Notes: generated from the sequence alone by a model not told the origin. 38,514 bases of DNA from DASYAE01 sp036501535 (GCA_036501535.1 DASYAE010000283.1:1-38514), one strand, 5' to 3'; counted from the stretch's first letter, positions 29,947 through 37,460 are shown. A program made the numbers and translations.

Positions 29947-32070
29947 TCAGTTGTTGGCGGGTAGCCAGACGCGCATCGCGCCATAGTCGCGGTTCGCCCA
30001 AGCGAAGTAGGGGATTGCGGTGACTGTCACACTTTCGCGGGATGCGGGCGCTGGCTCGGCCGCTGTGTCCGTTGCTCCCACTGTGCGGTAAGGCCACCGT
30101 TCGCTGTCTGACTGTCCGGCCTCGGCTTCGGCGTCGAGCAGGACGGAAGGCACCACTGTCCCGCCGATCGCGACGGGCCCGCCGTCGCGGACGGCTCCGG
30201 ACAGCCGCATGTCGTCGAGACCGGCCGCCTGGTCCTGCTGCTCGGCGCAGTAGACCAGCGGACCGCGTTCGACCGCGACGCAGCCGCGCACGGCGTCCAC
30301 CCGCGAATCGGCGACCGTCAGGCGCGGGTCGACGGCCAGTTCGAGCTCGACCAATTCGCCGCCGCGCCAGGATCGAGCAAGCCGCGCGTAATCGGCCTTG
30401 CCGGGCCCGAGCGGGAAATCCGTGCCATCGACGCGCAGCCGGGCCCGCCCACGCGACCAAAGTGGAATACGCAGCGCGAGTGTCCATTCCCCGACGCACT
30501 GCGCAGGGATGCGGATCTGCATCGTGCCCGCATACGGGTAGTCCGTCTCGATATCGACGCCCATCGCGGTGGCCCCGCCAACCCCGGCGGCGCGAATCTG
30601 GCCGGGAACGTACTGGTGGATCTGTAGGCCGGCGTCATCGCATGTCGCGGCATAGTGCGTGAGGGTCGCCAGCGTCCGCATAACGTTGGGCGGGCAGCAG
30701 GCACAGCTGAACCACTCCTGCCGGCCGGCCGGGCCGAGCGTCGAGTCCGGCCTGACCTGCAGGGGATTGACATAGAAGAACCGGTCGCCGTCCAGCGCGA
30801 CGCCGGCCAGGAAGCCGTTGTACAGCACCCGCTCGAAGACGTCGGCGAACTGGGCCTCCCCGGTGGCCAGAAGCATCCGCCACGCCCACTGCATCAGGGC
30901 GACAGCCGCACAGGTCTCGGTGTAGGCGCGGTCCGGCGGCAGCTCGAAAGCATCGCCGAGGGCCTCGTCGCGATACCGCGAGCCGGCGCCGCCGGTGATG
31001 TAGAGCTTGCCGCGCAGCAGGTCGGACCACTGCGCGCGCAGCACGTCGAGCAGCGCGGACTCGCCGGTTTCCAAGTAGAGGTCGGCGACGCCGGAAGCCA
31101 GGTAGAACGCCCGGACGGTGTGACCGTGCACCGACCGGCTCTCCCGGACCGACTGAGCGTCCTGGAAGTACCGGCGGCCGAACGGCCGGTCGCCGAGCAG
31201 CCCGCTGCCACGCAGGCTGACCAGCCGCTGCGCCAGGTCGAGATACGCGCGCCCGCCGGTCTCGCGGTAGAGCTCCACGAGTGCGGTCTCGACTTCGGGG
31301 TGGCCGCAGTAGCCGACGCGCCGCCCGCCCTCGCCGAACTCCGCGACCAGCAGGTCGGCGAACCGCCGCGCCACGCCGAACAGCGTCTCGCGCCCGGTCG
31401 CCCGATGGTGCGCGATCCCGGCCTGGATCAGGTGCCCGGCACAGTACATCTCGTGCCCGGACGGGAGATCGGCCCACCGCTGGCCGCCGCGCACGACCTG
31501 CACGTAGCTGTTGAGATAGCCGTCCGGCTCCTGCGCCGCCGCGACCACCGCGATGACCTCGTCCGCGCGGGCCGACCACGGCGAGGACGGCGAGCCCTGC
31601 AGATGCCAGGAGACCGCTTCGAGCCACTTGAACACGTCGGTGTCCAGGAACGGCAGCTTCCCGTGGTAATTCCCGTGCGCGGCACCGGCGGCCAGCCGCA
31701 GATTCTCAAGCGTCCCGGCCACCTCCAGCTGCGCGAGACCGGAGGCCAGCGACCGCGAGGCGTTGATGCCGATCCGGTCCTGCCAGAACCCCGGCCCGAG
31801 TGACACACCGTCAGCGGGCAGCGGTCGCAACACCGCGGCCGTGCCGACCGCATCGAAGCCGAGCGCGACGACGGGGCGCGTTGAGCCGGAAGAGGTAGGA
31901 CCAGGAGAGGCAGGAGAACCAGCAGAAGCAGCAGAGCCTGCAGCTGAGGCGGCCGGGGGCGTCGAGGCCGAAGGTGCCGCCTCGGGCGCCGGCGCTGTGT
32001 GGTCCGAGGGAAAACCGGCCGAAGAGCCTCCCGCCGTGTTCAGCGTCGAACCGCCCCTGTCAGCCGTCAT
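29947..32070 (-). CDS. GH127 beta-L-arabinofuranosidase
   Basis: This 707-residue enzyme belongs to glycoside hydrolase family 127 (formerly DUF1680), which removes beta-L-arabinofuranose from arabino-oligosaccharides such as those on hydroxyproline-rich plant proteins. Family hallmarks are LGPGFWQDRI, GNYHGKLPFLDTDVFKWLEA, YLNSYVQ, SGHEMYCAGHLIQAGIA, and YTETC (E385, C387) with SCACCPPN (C458, C459). In the characterised enzyme HypBA1 the equivalent Glu and three Cys bind zinc, and the first Cys of the CC pair is the nucleophile, so the active site looks intact. An Ala/Pro/Ser-rich tail of about 60 residues precedes it, and no signal peptide is seen, so it probably acts in the cytoplasm on imported sugars. 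ATG 32070 follows GAAGGGA. A LacI-type operator overlaps the predicted start of transcription. Confidence 0.93.
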   Translation of the reverse strand: MTADRGGSTLNTAGGSSAGFPSDHTAPAPEAAPSASTPPAASAAGSAASAGSPASPGPTSSGSTRPVVALGFDAVGTAAVLRPLPADGVSLGPGFWQDRIGINASRSLASGLAQLEVAGTLENLRLAAGAAHGNYHGKLPFLDTDVFKWLEAVSWHLQGSPSSPWSARADEVIAVVAAAQEPDGYLNSYVQVVRGGQRWADLPSGHEMYCAGHLIQAGIAHHRATGRETLFGVARRFADLLVAEFGEGGRRVGYCGHPEVETALVELYRETGGRAYLDLAQRLVSLRGSGLLGDRPFGRRYFQDAQSVRESRSVHGHTVRAFYLASGVADLYLETGESALLDVLRAQWSDLLRGKLYITGGAGSRYRDEALGDAFELPPDRAYTETCAAVALMQWAWRMLLATGEAQFADVFERVLYNGFLAGVALDGDRFFYVNPLQVRPDSTLGPAGRQEWFSCACCPPNVMRTLATLTHYAATCDDAGLQIHQYVPGQIRAAGVGGATAMGVDIETDYPYAGTMQIRIPAQCVGEWTLALRIPLWSRGRARLRVDGTDFPLGPGKADYARLARSWRGGELVELELAVDPRLTVADSRVDAVRGCVAVERGPLVYCAEQQDQAAGLDDMRLSGAVRDGGPVAIGGTVVPSVLLDAEAEAGQSDSERWPYRTVGATDTAAEPAPASRESVTVTAIPYFAWANRDYGAMRVWLPANN

Positions 32071-32087
32071 GGCCGTCCCTTCGTAAG

Positions 32088-32099
32088 GCAAACGATTGC
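32088..32099. promoter_or_regulatory. LacI-type operator of the GH127 gene
   Basis: GCAAACGATTGC has arms GCAA/TTGC around a central CG (10 of 12 symmetric) and shares AAACGATTGC with the site upstream of the second lacI gene. A -10 TACGCT on the minus strand (32105-32110) would place the transcription start inside this site. Confidence 0.7.
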
Positions 32100-32162
32100 T
32101 CGCCAGCGTAGCGCGCCGCCGCCGAGGACGATAGACACCCCGGGACGGCTTCCGCGCCGACG

Positions 32163-32212
32163 ACGAAGGGCGGGGATCGAAGGCACCCTTCCGCCTTCGA
32201 TCCCCGCCCTTC
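32163..32212. terminator. 20-bp perfect hairpin after the GNAT gene
   Basis: Arms 32163-32182 and 32193-32212 are a perfect 20-bp inverted repeat with a 10-base loop. It lies 31 bases past the stop of the acetyltransferase gene and before the GH127 promoter, so it most likely ends the former operon. There is no U tract. Confidence 0.75.
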
Positions 32213-32242
32213 GCGCTTCGCTCTCGAGCCGCGCGGTCGGGA

Positions 32243-32773
32243 CTACTGCTCCGACAGGCGCATGGCCAGGAGCGTTCCCGGCCATACTCCGACGAGGAAC
32301 TGGTCGACCTGCTTGAAGCCGTACCCCTCATATACGCGCACGAGGTTGCCCTCCTCGCCGGACCAGCAGTCGACCCGGATCAGGTCGACGCCTAGCTCGG
32401 CGGCCATCGCCTTGGCCTCGTCGATGAGTGCTGCCCCGATGCCGCGGTGGCCGTGTCGGCGCGAGGTCATCAGAAGGTTGACGTATAGTTCGGGCTCGCC
32501 GGGATGTGGGGCGTACGTCGCGCGTTGCTGCGAAGCGACGAGCACGCCGACGACCGCGCTCGCGCCGTCGTCCCGGCCCTCATCGGTCTCTGCGATGCGC
32601 ACGCCGCCGTTGTTCATGTAGCCGCGGACGACCTGCATGCGCCGGTCGTTCCCGGTCCAGGGCCCGGTGCCCCACTGCGTCGTGTTGCCGCGCGCGTTCA
32701 TCCAGGCGACGGCCTCGTCGCCCAATGTGAGTACGGCATCGAAGTCGGTCGGGCCACCGTGGCGAATGCGCAT
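32243..32773 (-). CDS. GNAT family N-acetyltransferase
   Basis: This 176-residue enzyme has the GCN5-related acetyltransferase fold. The acetyl-CoA loop (motif A) is RRHGHRGIGAALIDEAKAMA at about residues 105-124, preceded by the strand ELYVNLLMTS and followed by VDLIRVDCWSGEEGNLVRVYEGYGF (motif B). The N-terminal part MRIRHGGPTDFDAVLTL is the usual first strand and helix. The substrate (amine, peptide or protein) is unknown. It begins 12 bases after the stop of the alpha/beta hydrolase gene and is the last gene of that operon, closed by a 20-bp hairpin. Confidence 0.9.
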   Translation of the reverse strand: MRIRHGGPTDFDAVLTLGDEAVAWMNARGNTTQWGTGPWTGNDRRMQVVRGYMNNGGVRIAETDEGRDDGASAVVGVLVASQQRATYAPHPGEPELYVNLLMTSRRHGHRGIGAALIDEAKAMAAELGVDLIRVDCWSGEEGNLVRVYEGYGFKQVDQFLVGVWPGTLLAMRLSEQ

Positions 32774-32785
32774 GATCTTTTTCTA

Positions 32786-33640
32786 TCACGGCGTCTCGGC
32801 GGCCGGGCGCAGGTGCCGGATGAAGAACCGGACCGCGCTGTCGGCCTCGAACCTGGGCAGGGACCGGTGCTTGCCCGCGTTGGCGTGCAGCGTCTTCTCC
32901 TGCGAGGCGAAGGCGTCGAACAGGGCCAGGCCGGCCTCGCGCGGGATGTGCTCGTCGTCCCACTGGAGGTCGAACTCGACCGGGACGGTGATCCGCCGCG
33001 CCGGCTCGGCCAGGGCGTCGGGCCAGTGCGGGCCGAAGACCGCGGCGGTGATCCTGGGCTCGTCCGCCACCAGCGGGATGCCGATCGCGGTGCCCACGCC
33101 GATGCCCCAGTAGCCGACCGGCCCGTCGGCGCCGATCTCCGGCAGTTCCTGGAGGGCGTCCAGGGTCGCCCGCCACTCCGGCACGGCGCGCTCGGCCAGG
33201 TCGGCGTTGTAGCGCACGATGATCGGGGCCTCCGGCTCGCCCGCCCTCCTGGCCCGGTACAGCGCGGCGATCTCCTGCTCGTCCTGCGCCGTGCGCGGCC
33301 GGCCGCCGTGGCCGGGCGCGTCGATGGCGGCGACGGTGAAGCCGCCCTCGGCCGCGAAGTGGTGCTCGCGGCCCGGCTTGCGCGGCGCCGTTTCGGGCTT
33401 GCCGCTGCCGGTCACGAGGCGGTACGCGCGGCCGATCACGGCTGGCGACTTGCGGTGCATACCGCCGCCGTGGCCCACCAGGACCAGCGGCGCGCGATGG
33501 CGGCCTTCGGCGGGCGACCAGAGCGCGCCGGTCACCTCGCCCACGGTGAAGTCGCGTTCGATGACGCCGTCCGACGACGTCTCCGCAGTGAATGTCACAG
33601 AATGCATAGAGGTAGTTGCCCTTCGGGAGTGCCTTGTCAT
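32786..33640 (-). CDS. Alpha/beta hydrolase (dienelactone hydrolase-like) lacking the nucleophile Ser
   Basis: This protein of about 284 residues has an alpha/beta-hydrolase fold similar to actinobacterial dienelactone hydrolase-like proteins. The oxyanion region is PLVLVGHGGGMHRKSP, then FTVAAIDAPGHGGRPR. The strand-nucleophile elbow is GYWGIGVGTAIGIP, where GxSxG has become GxGxG (Gly near residue 181). The candidate acid (EFDLQWDDEHIP) and His (LHANAGKH) are retained. It should therefore be inactive as a serine hydrolase or use another mechanism. ATG 33640 follows GGGAG by seven bases and was chosen; ATG 33607 lacks a ribosome site. It starts 20 bases after a 22-codon ORF and is followed by the GNAT gene. 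Confidence 0.85.
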   Translation of the reverse strand: MTRHSRRATTSMHSVTFTAETSSDGVIERDFTVGEVTGALWSPAEGRHRAPLVLVGHGGGMHRKSPAVIGRAYRLVTGSGKPETAPRKPGREHHFAAEGGFTVAAIDAPGHGGRPRTAQDEQEIAALYRARRAGEPEAPIIVRYNADLAERAVPEWRATLDALQELPEIGADGPVGYWGIGVGTAIGIPLVADEPRITAAVFGPHWPDALAEPARRITVPVEFDLQWDDEHIPREAGLALFDAFASQEKTLHANAGKHRSLPRFEADSAVRFFIRHLRPAAETP

Positions 33641-33660
33641 TGCGGCGCTCCCGGCGACAG

Positions 33661-33729
33661 CTACGTCAAGTACGTCAAGTCGCCCGACCGTGCAGGGGTG
33701 GGGAGCACCCACTCGGCTACAGCGTTCAT
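33661..33729 (-). CDS. 22-aa small ORF with perfect Shine-Dalgarno sequence
   Basis: ATG 33729 opens 22 codons ending TAG at 33661-33663. The peptide begins MNAVAEWVLP and ends SGDLTYLT; it has no Cys, two Leu codons TTG near the end, and codons (GCT, GTA, CCT, TTG) uncommon for this genome. AAGGAGGTGA (33735-33744 on the minus strand) lies five bases before the ATG and is a ten-base perfect match to the 16S anti-Shine-Dalgarno sequence, the strongest in the window. The ORF lies directly upstream of the hydrolase-GNAT genes on the same strand. It could be a regulatory leader peptide, a small effector or a precursor of a modified peptide. I do not recognise it. Confidence 0.6.
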   Translation of the reverse strand: MNAVAEWVLPTPARSGDLTYLT

Positions 33730-33734
33730 GGGTC

Positions 33735-33744
33735 TCACCTCCTT
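33735..33744 (-). promoter_or_regulatory. Ten-base perfect ribosome binding site of the small ORF
   Basis: AAGGAGGTGA, five bases before ATG 33729. Other genes in this window have only four- to seven-base matches or none. Confidence 0.85.
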
Positions 33745-33825
33745 GGGTGGTGTCACGGTCGCGGGCAAGGTATCAGCCGCGGCGGCGATGCGCCCGGCTT
33801 TTTTCGGTGCGGTCAGGCGGCTGCG

Positions 33826-34311
33826 TCAAGGCAGCAGTCCGAGCCGCTTGGTGATCTTGTCCACGCGGTTGCGCGGCCCGACGATACTCACCGCGCAAGC
33901 GGCCGTCTTCTCGGCCGGCGTCGCTGCCAGCTCGTCGAGGTAGGCGTCGTACACGCGGTTGGTCTGCGCGGCGGTCGGCATGTCGACCACGAGCACGCCC
34001 GGCGACCCGGCCGCCTTCGCCCGCGCCTCGGCGAGCTGGTCCGCCGTGGCCGCCAGGATCGAGCAGCCGGCCCACGGCAGGCCCGGATGCCAGGAGCCGG
34101 AGCCGTCCGGGCCGCCGTGCGCGATCAGGTTCTCGACCTGCGCCCCGGTGGCCGCGGCGACGCAGGCCGCCGCGTTGACCATCCGGCCGGCCGGCAGCGT
34201 CCCGTCCACGATCACGACCCACTTGAGCCGCGCGGACCGGGTCGGCTGATCGGTCGTCACCTCGTCCGGTGTGTAGCCGGGGCTCGTCGGTTCGTCAGGG
34301 GAATGCGGCAT
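33826..34311 (-). CDS. DUF2000 family protein
   Basis: This protein of about 161 residues matches DUF2000, a small family with a peptidyl-tRNA hydrolase II-like fold and no established activity. The diagnostic start is KWVVIVDGTLPAGRMVNAAACVAAATGAQ, followed by LIAHGGPDGSGSWHPGLPWAG and the C-terminal KTAACAVSIVGPRNRVDKIT. A polar N-terminal tail of about 28 residues precedes it. ATG 34311 follows GGAG by six bases. It is divergent from the Lrp/AsnC gene, a neighbour relationship that suggests the regulator controls it. The small ORF starts 97 bases downstream and may be co-transcribed, since no obvious hairpin separates them. Confidence 0.82.
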   Translation of the reverse strand: MPHSPDEPTSPGYTPDEVTTDQPTRSARLKWVVIVDGTLPAGRMVNAAACVAAATGAQVENLIAHGGPDGSGSWHPGLPWAGCSILAATADQLAEARAKAAGSPGVLVVDMPTAAQTNRVYDAYLDELAATPAEKTAACAVSIVGPRNRVDKITKRLGLLP

Positions 34312-34346
34312 CTCGACTCCACTCGTACGACTGTTATGGCTGGAGC

Positions 34347-34357
34347 CTAAACTTTCA
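34347..34357. promoter_or_regulatory. Candidate Lrp/AsnC site in the DUF2000-asnC interval
   Basis: CTAAACTTTCA (minus strand TGAAAGTTTAG) is nearly identical to the palindrome TGAAAGTTTCA found after the asnC gene at 34921. Lrp-type proteins bind several spaced, degenerate A/T-centred palindromes. Confidence 0.4.
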
Positions 34358-34367
34358 CGCACTATCG

Positions 34368-34382
34368 GCGGATATGATCCGC
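34368..34382. promoter_or_regulatory. Palindrome over the asnC -10
   Basis: GCGGATATGATCCGC has six-base arms around three bases and contains TATGAT (34373-34378), the best -10 for the asnC gene. Binding there would repress asnC. No good -35 is visible. Confidence 0.45.
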
Positions 34383-34406
34383 ACTAAATTCGGAGAAAGG
34401 CGCCCG

Positions 34407-34868
34407 ATGCCCGAGCTGGACGAACTTGATACGGCGATCCTGCGGGAACTGCAGTCGGATGCACGGCGCACGAACCGCGACATCGCCGCCGCCGTCGGGA
34501 TCTCGCCGACCACCGCCTTGGACCGCACCCGGAGCCTGCGCCGCCGCGGCGTGATCCGCGGCGCGCTGCTCGACGTGGACCTCGGCAGCATCGGCCGGCC
34601 GGTGCAGGCGCTGATCGCGGTGCGGGTGCGGCCGCCGTCCCGGCGGGTCATCGACGGTTTCAAGGAGTGGGTCGTCGGCCTGCCCGAGACGATCGGGGTG
34701 TTCGTGGTCACCGGGACCGAGGACTTCCTCGTGCATGTCGCGGTGCCGGACAACGACCGCCTCTACGCCTTCGTCATCGACCGGCTCACCCAGCGGCCCG
34801 AGATCGCCGACGTGCGCACCAGCGTCGTGTACGAGCACGTGCGCAACCACGACATCGCGCCGGCCTGA
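34407..34868 (+). CDS. Lrp/AsnC family regulator
   Basis: This protein of about 153 residues has an N-terminal AsnC-type helix-turn-helix (LDTAILRELQSDARRTNRDI, VGISPTTALDRTRSLRRRGV). The C-terminal RAM (ligand-binding, oligomerising) domain contains IGVFVVTGTEDFLVHVAVPD and IADVRTSVVYEHVRNH. Such proteins form octamers that sense amino acids or related small molecules. ATG 34407 follows GGAGAAAGG by six bases; an in-frame ATG at 34374 overlaps the -10 and is unlikely. It is divergent from the DUF2000 gene and followed by a hairpin. Likely targets are the divergent operon and possibly the condensation-domain gene downstream. Confidence 0.92.
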   Translation: MPELDELDTAILRELQSDARRTNRDIAAAVGISPTTALDRTRSLRRRGVIRGALLDVDLGSIGRPVQALIAVRVRPPSRRVIDGFKEWVVGLPETIGVFVVTGTEDFLVHVAVPDNDRLYAFVIDRLTQRPEIADVRTSVVYEHVRNHDIAPA

Positions 34869-34920
34869 TACTCCCGTCGTGGTTATCCGACCACGAAGAT
34901 CGGTCCCGCGTGTTCGGAGG

Positions 34921-34931
34921 TGAAAGTTTCA
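34921..34931. promoter_or_regulatory. Second candidate Lrp/AsnC site
   Basis: TGAAAGTTTCA is a perfect 11-bp palindrome, matching the site at 34347 at ten positions. It lies between the asnC gene and the condensation-domain gene. Confidence 0.4.
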
Positions 34932-34934
34932 GCA

Positions 34935-34965
34935 ACCGCGCATGTGCAGTATTGACATGCGCGGT
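34935..34965. terminator. Hairpin after the asnC gene
   Basis: ACCGCGCATGT (34935-34945) pairs perfectly with ACATGCGCGGT (34955-34965) across a nine-base loop, 66 bases after the asnC stop. Confidence 0.65.
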
Positions 34966-35135
34966 GTGCGGCGGCACATGGAGGGCTATAAGACTGCTGG
35001 TAGGGGGCGTAGGGCGGTGCCGATGTGATCATCTAGCAGGCCGCATGTCAAGGTCGGTGTGGTCGGCGCCGCGGTATCGCATTACTCTGGCGTGCGCGCA
35101 CCGGCCCGAGTTCGCCGCCTGTCAGGAGAACGGCC

Positions 35136-36584
35136 TTGTCCGTGACGCTCAGCGAGATCCAGGTCGCCTTCCGCGGAGAGGTCGCCGGCGCCGCCGAGCT
35201 GACCTGGAGCCAGGTCTCGATCTGGCGGCAGGCGCGGCGGACCGGGCGCACCATGAACCTCGTGGTCGTCATGCCGGTGCCCGAGGACACGACGGTGCAG
35301 GAGATGACCGCCGTGCTCCGCTTCATGATCGGCCGCCATCCGGCGCTGCGCACCCGCATGCGCTTTTCCGGCGAGCAGCCCGACGAGGCGTACCCGCAGC
35401 AGGTCGTCTCCGCGTCGGGCGAGCTGCCGTTGCAGATCCTCGACATCGACGACGGCGACGACCCGGACCTGGTCGCCGAGCGGCTGCGCTCGCGTTACGA
35501 GCTGACCTGGTTCGACTACGAGCACGAATTCCCGGTGCGGCTCGGCATGGTGCGGCAGGCGGGGGTGATGGTCCGGATGGTCGCAGGCTACAGCCACATG
35601 GCGGCCGACGGCGCCGGGCTCGAGGCGCTCGGCCGCGACCTGGTGACGCGGTTCGACCGGTCCGCGCTCGCCGCGACCGCGCCGCCGCGGGTGCTCGACC
35701 CGCTGGAGCTGGCCCGCTCGCAGGGCGGGCCGGCCGGGCAGCGGCAGACCGCCAAGAGCCTGAGATACTGGGCGGCCCAGCTCGGCCGGCTGCCGGACTG
35801 GCGGGCGCAAGAGCCGGCCGAGCCGCCGGAGCCGCGTTACGCAGAGCTGGTTGCGTATTCGCCGGCGATGGAGCTGTGCCTGCGGGCCATCGCCGCGCGC
35901 ACCAAGGTCGCCTCCAACTACGTGCTGATCGCGGCCTATGCGGTGGCCGTGGCACGGGTGATGGACCGCAATCCGAGCGCCGTCCAGCTCGTGGTGAGCA
36001 ACCGGTTCCGCCCCGGATTCGAGGACACCGTCGCGCAGGTCTCGCAGGACGCGATCTGCGTGGTCGACGCCGCGGACGCCACCTTCGACGAGGTGGTCGG
36101 CCGGGCCTGGAGCACGGCGACGAACTCGTCGCTGAACGCCTACTACGACCCGCGGGAGTGCGACCGGCTGCTCGCCGAGACCGAGCGGCGCCTCGGCCGG
36201 CCGCTCGACGTCGCCTGGCATCTGAACGACCGGCGCGCCATGGCCGGTCCGCTGGAGATCGAGAGCCCGCTGCCCGAGGCGCAGCTCAAGGCGGCCCTCG
36301 ACGACGCGCTGTCGCACACCAGGATCTTCTGGGACCGCCGCTGCCCGAGCTTCGAGGGCACCCTGTTCATCCAGGTGGACTCCGCCCCGGACGCGACCGC
36401 CCCCGACCGCGCGGAGCTCGACGAGGGGCTGCCCGCGGTCTACCTGGCGATCTGGACGGACATGCACCACTTCGCCGCGGACCGGGTCGAGGCGTTCGTC
36501 CGCGCGATGGAGGCGGTCCTGGTCGAGGCGGCCTTCGACGCAAAGGTGCCGACGGGCGTGCAGCGGCCCGCAGTCGCGGCATGA
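35136..36584 (+). CDS. Stand-alone condensation-domain acyltransferase-like protein
   Basis: This 482-residue protein has the two-lobed fold of nonribosomal peptide synthetase condensation domains and related acyltransferases. N-lobe marks are LTWSQVSIWRQAR and LRFMIGRHPALRTRMRFSG. The active-site motif HHxxxDG appears as SHMAADG (S153, H154, D158, G159), so the catalytic second His and the structural Asp-Gly are kept while the first His is Ser. The C-lobe contains NYVLIAAYAVAVARVM and LVVSNRFRPGFEDTVAQVSQD, the latter resembling the floor loop. There is no adenylation or carrier domain, and none is encoded in this window. The start is TTG 35136, seven bases after AGGAGA; GTG 35142 is an alternative. 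The product is unknown. Confidence 0.85.
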   Translation: MSVTLSEIQVAFRGEVAGAAELTWSQVSIWRQARRTGRTMNLVVVMPVPEDTTVQEMTAVLRFMIGRHPALRTRMRFSGEQPDEAYPQQVVSASGELPLQILDIDDGDDPDLVAERLRSRYELTWFDYEHEFPVRLGMVRQAGVMVRMVAGYSHMAADGAGLEALGRDLVTRFDRSALAATAPPRVLDPLELARSQGGPAGQRQTAKSLRYWAAQLGRLPDWRAQEPAEPPEPRYAELVAYSPAMELCLRAIAARTKVASNYVLIAAYAVAVARVMDRNPSAVQLVVSNRFRPGFEDTVAQVSQDAICVVDAADATFDEVVGRAWSTATNSSLNAYYDPRECDRLLAETERRLGRPLDVAWHLNDRRAMAGPLEIESPLPEAQLKAALDDALSHTRIFWDRRCPSFEGTLFIQVDSAPDATAPDRAELDEGLPAVYLAIWTDMHHFAADRVEAFVRAMEAVLVEAAFDAKVPTGVQRPAVAA

Positions 36585-36823
36585 TCTCCCCGCCGGCGTG
36601 AGGCCGCGCGGCAACCGGATGTTGTCGGACCTTGTGGCGCCCGGCGACAGTGTGTGATCAGCGGATGATCTGCCGGGTCCGATATTCAGACACGCCCGCC
36701 CCGCCGACAAGTCCGCACGCCGGGCTTCGTAGCCTGTGCAGCGGTGGATCGCTGCCGCGATGCACCAGACTGTGGGCGCTACAGGTGAACAGGTGAGCGC
36801 CGAGGAACGAGCGCAGTGGCGCA

Positions 36824-36844
36824 GCGGAGAGCGGAGAGCGGAGA
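36824..36844. repeat. Three 7-bp tandem repeats before the FMN reductase start
   Basis: GCGGAGA occurs three times in a row, ending seven bases before ATG 36852. The following GAGGGACGG supplies the ribosome site. Confidence 0.8.
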
Positions 36845-36851
36845 GGGACGG

Positions 36852-37436
36852 ATGTCGAAGGTCCAGATCATCATCGCCAGCACCCGGCCGGGTCGGGTCG
36901 GGCCGTACGTGGCCGAGTGGATCCAGAAGGAGGCGATCGCGCACGGCGGCTTCGACGAGGTCGAGATGGTGGACCTGGCCGAGGTGAACCTGCCGTTCAT
37001 GGACGAGCCGAACCACCCGCGGCTCGGCCGCTACGAGCATCAGCACACGAAGGACTGGAGCGCGCGGGTCGCCTCGGCCGACGCCTTCGTGTTCGTGATG
37101 CCCGAGTACAACTACGGCCTCAACGCGCCGCTGAAGAACGCGCTGGACTACCTGAACGCCGAGTGGCGCTACAAGGTGGTGGGCCTGGCCAGCTACGGCG
37201 GCGTGGCGGCGGGCACCCGCGCGGCGAACATGCTCAAGGAGGTCATCAGCGGGCTGAAGATGGTGACGCCGTTCGAGGCGGTCCAGATCCCGTTCGTGCA
37301 CCAGTTCATCGACGAGGAGGACGGCACCTTCACGCCCAACGAGGTGCTCCTGGCCGGCGCGAAGGCGATGTTCGACGAGATGGTCAAGCTCGACGGGGCA
37401 CTGAAGCCGCTGCGTGAGGCACCGAAGGACGTCTAG
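36852..37436 (+). CDS. NADPH-dependent FMN reductase (flavodoxin-like)
   Basis: This 194-residue enzyme belongs to the NADPH-dependent FMN reductase family (ChrR/azoreductase-like), which reduces FMN, quinones or dyes. It has a flavodoxin fold. The FMN phosphate loop is IIASTRPGRVGPYVAEWI near the N-terminus. The second flavin contact is MPEYNYGLNAPLKNALDYL, and the third GLASYGGVAAGTRAANML, where the SYGG turn contacts the isoalloxazine ring. It is soluble, and the length is normal for the family. ATG 36852 follows a GAGAGGGACGG ribosome site. It stands alone, 267 bases after the condensation-domain gene, and is convergent with the dipeptidase gene across a hairpin. Confidence 0.92.
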   Translation: MSKVQIIIASTRPGRVGPYVAEWIQKEAIAHGGFDEVEMVDLAEVNLPFMDEPNHPRLGRYEHQHTKDWSARVASADAFVFVMPEYNYGLNAPLKNALDYLNAEWRYKVVGLASYGGVAAGTRAANMLKEVISGLKMVTPFEAVQIPFVHQFIDEEDGTFTPNEVLLAGAKAMFDEMVKLDGALKPLREAPKDV

Positions 37437-37460
37437 CGAATCCGCACACAGATACGTATC

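Noticed and set aside
35082..37301. A 739-codon minus-strand frame
   Set aside because: It is antisense to the condensation-domain and FMN reductase genes, of low-complexity composition, with no motif.
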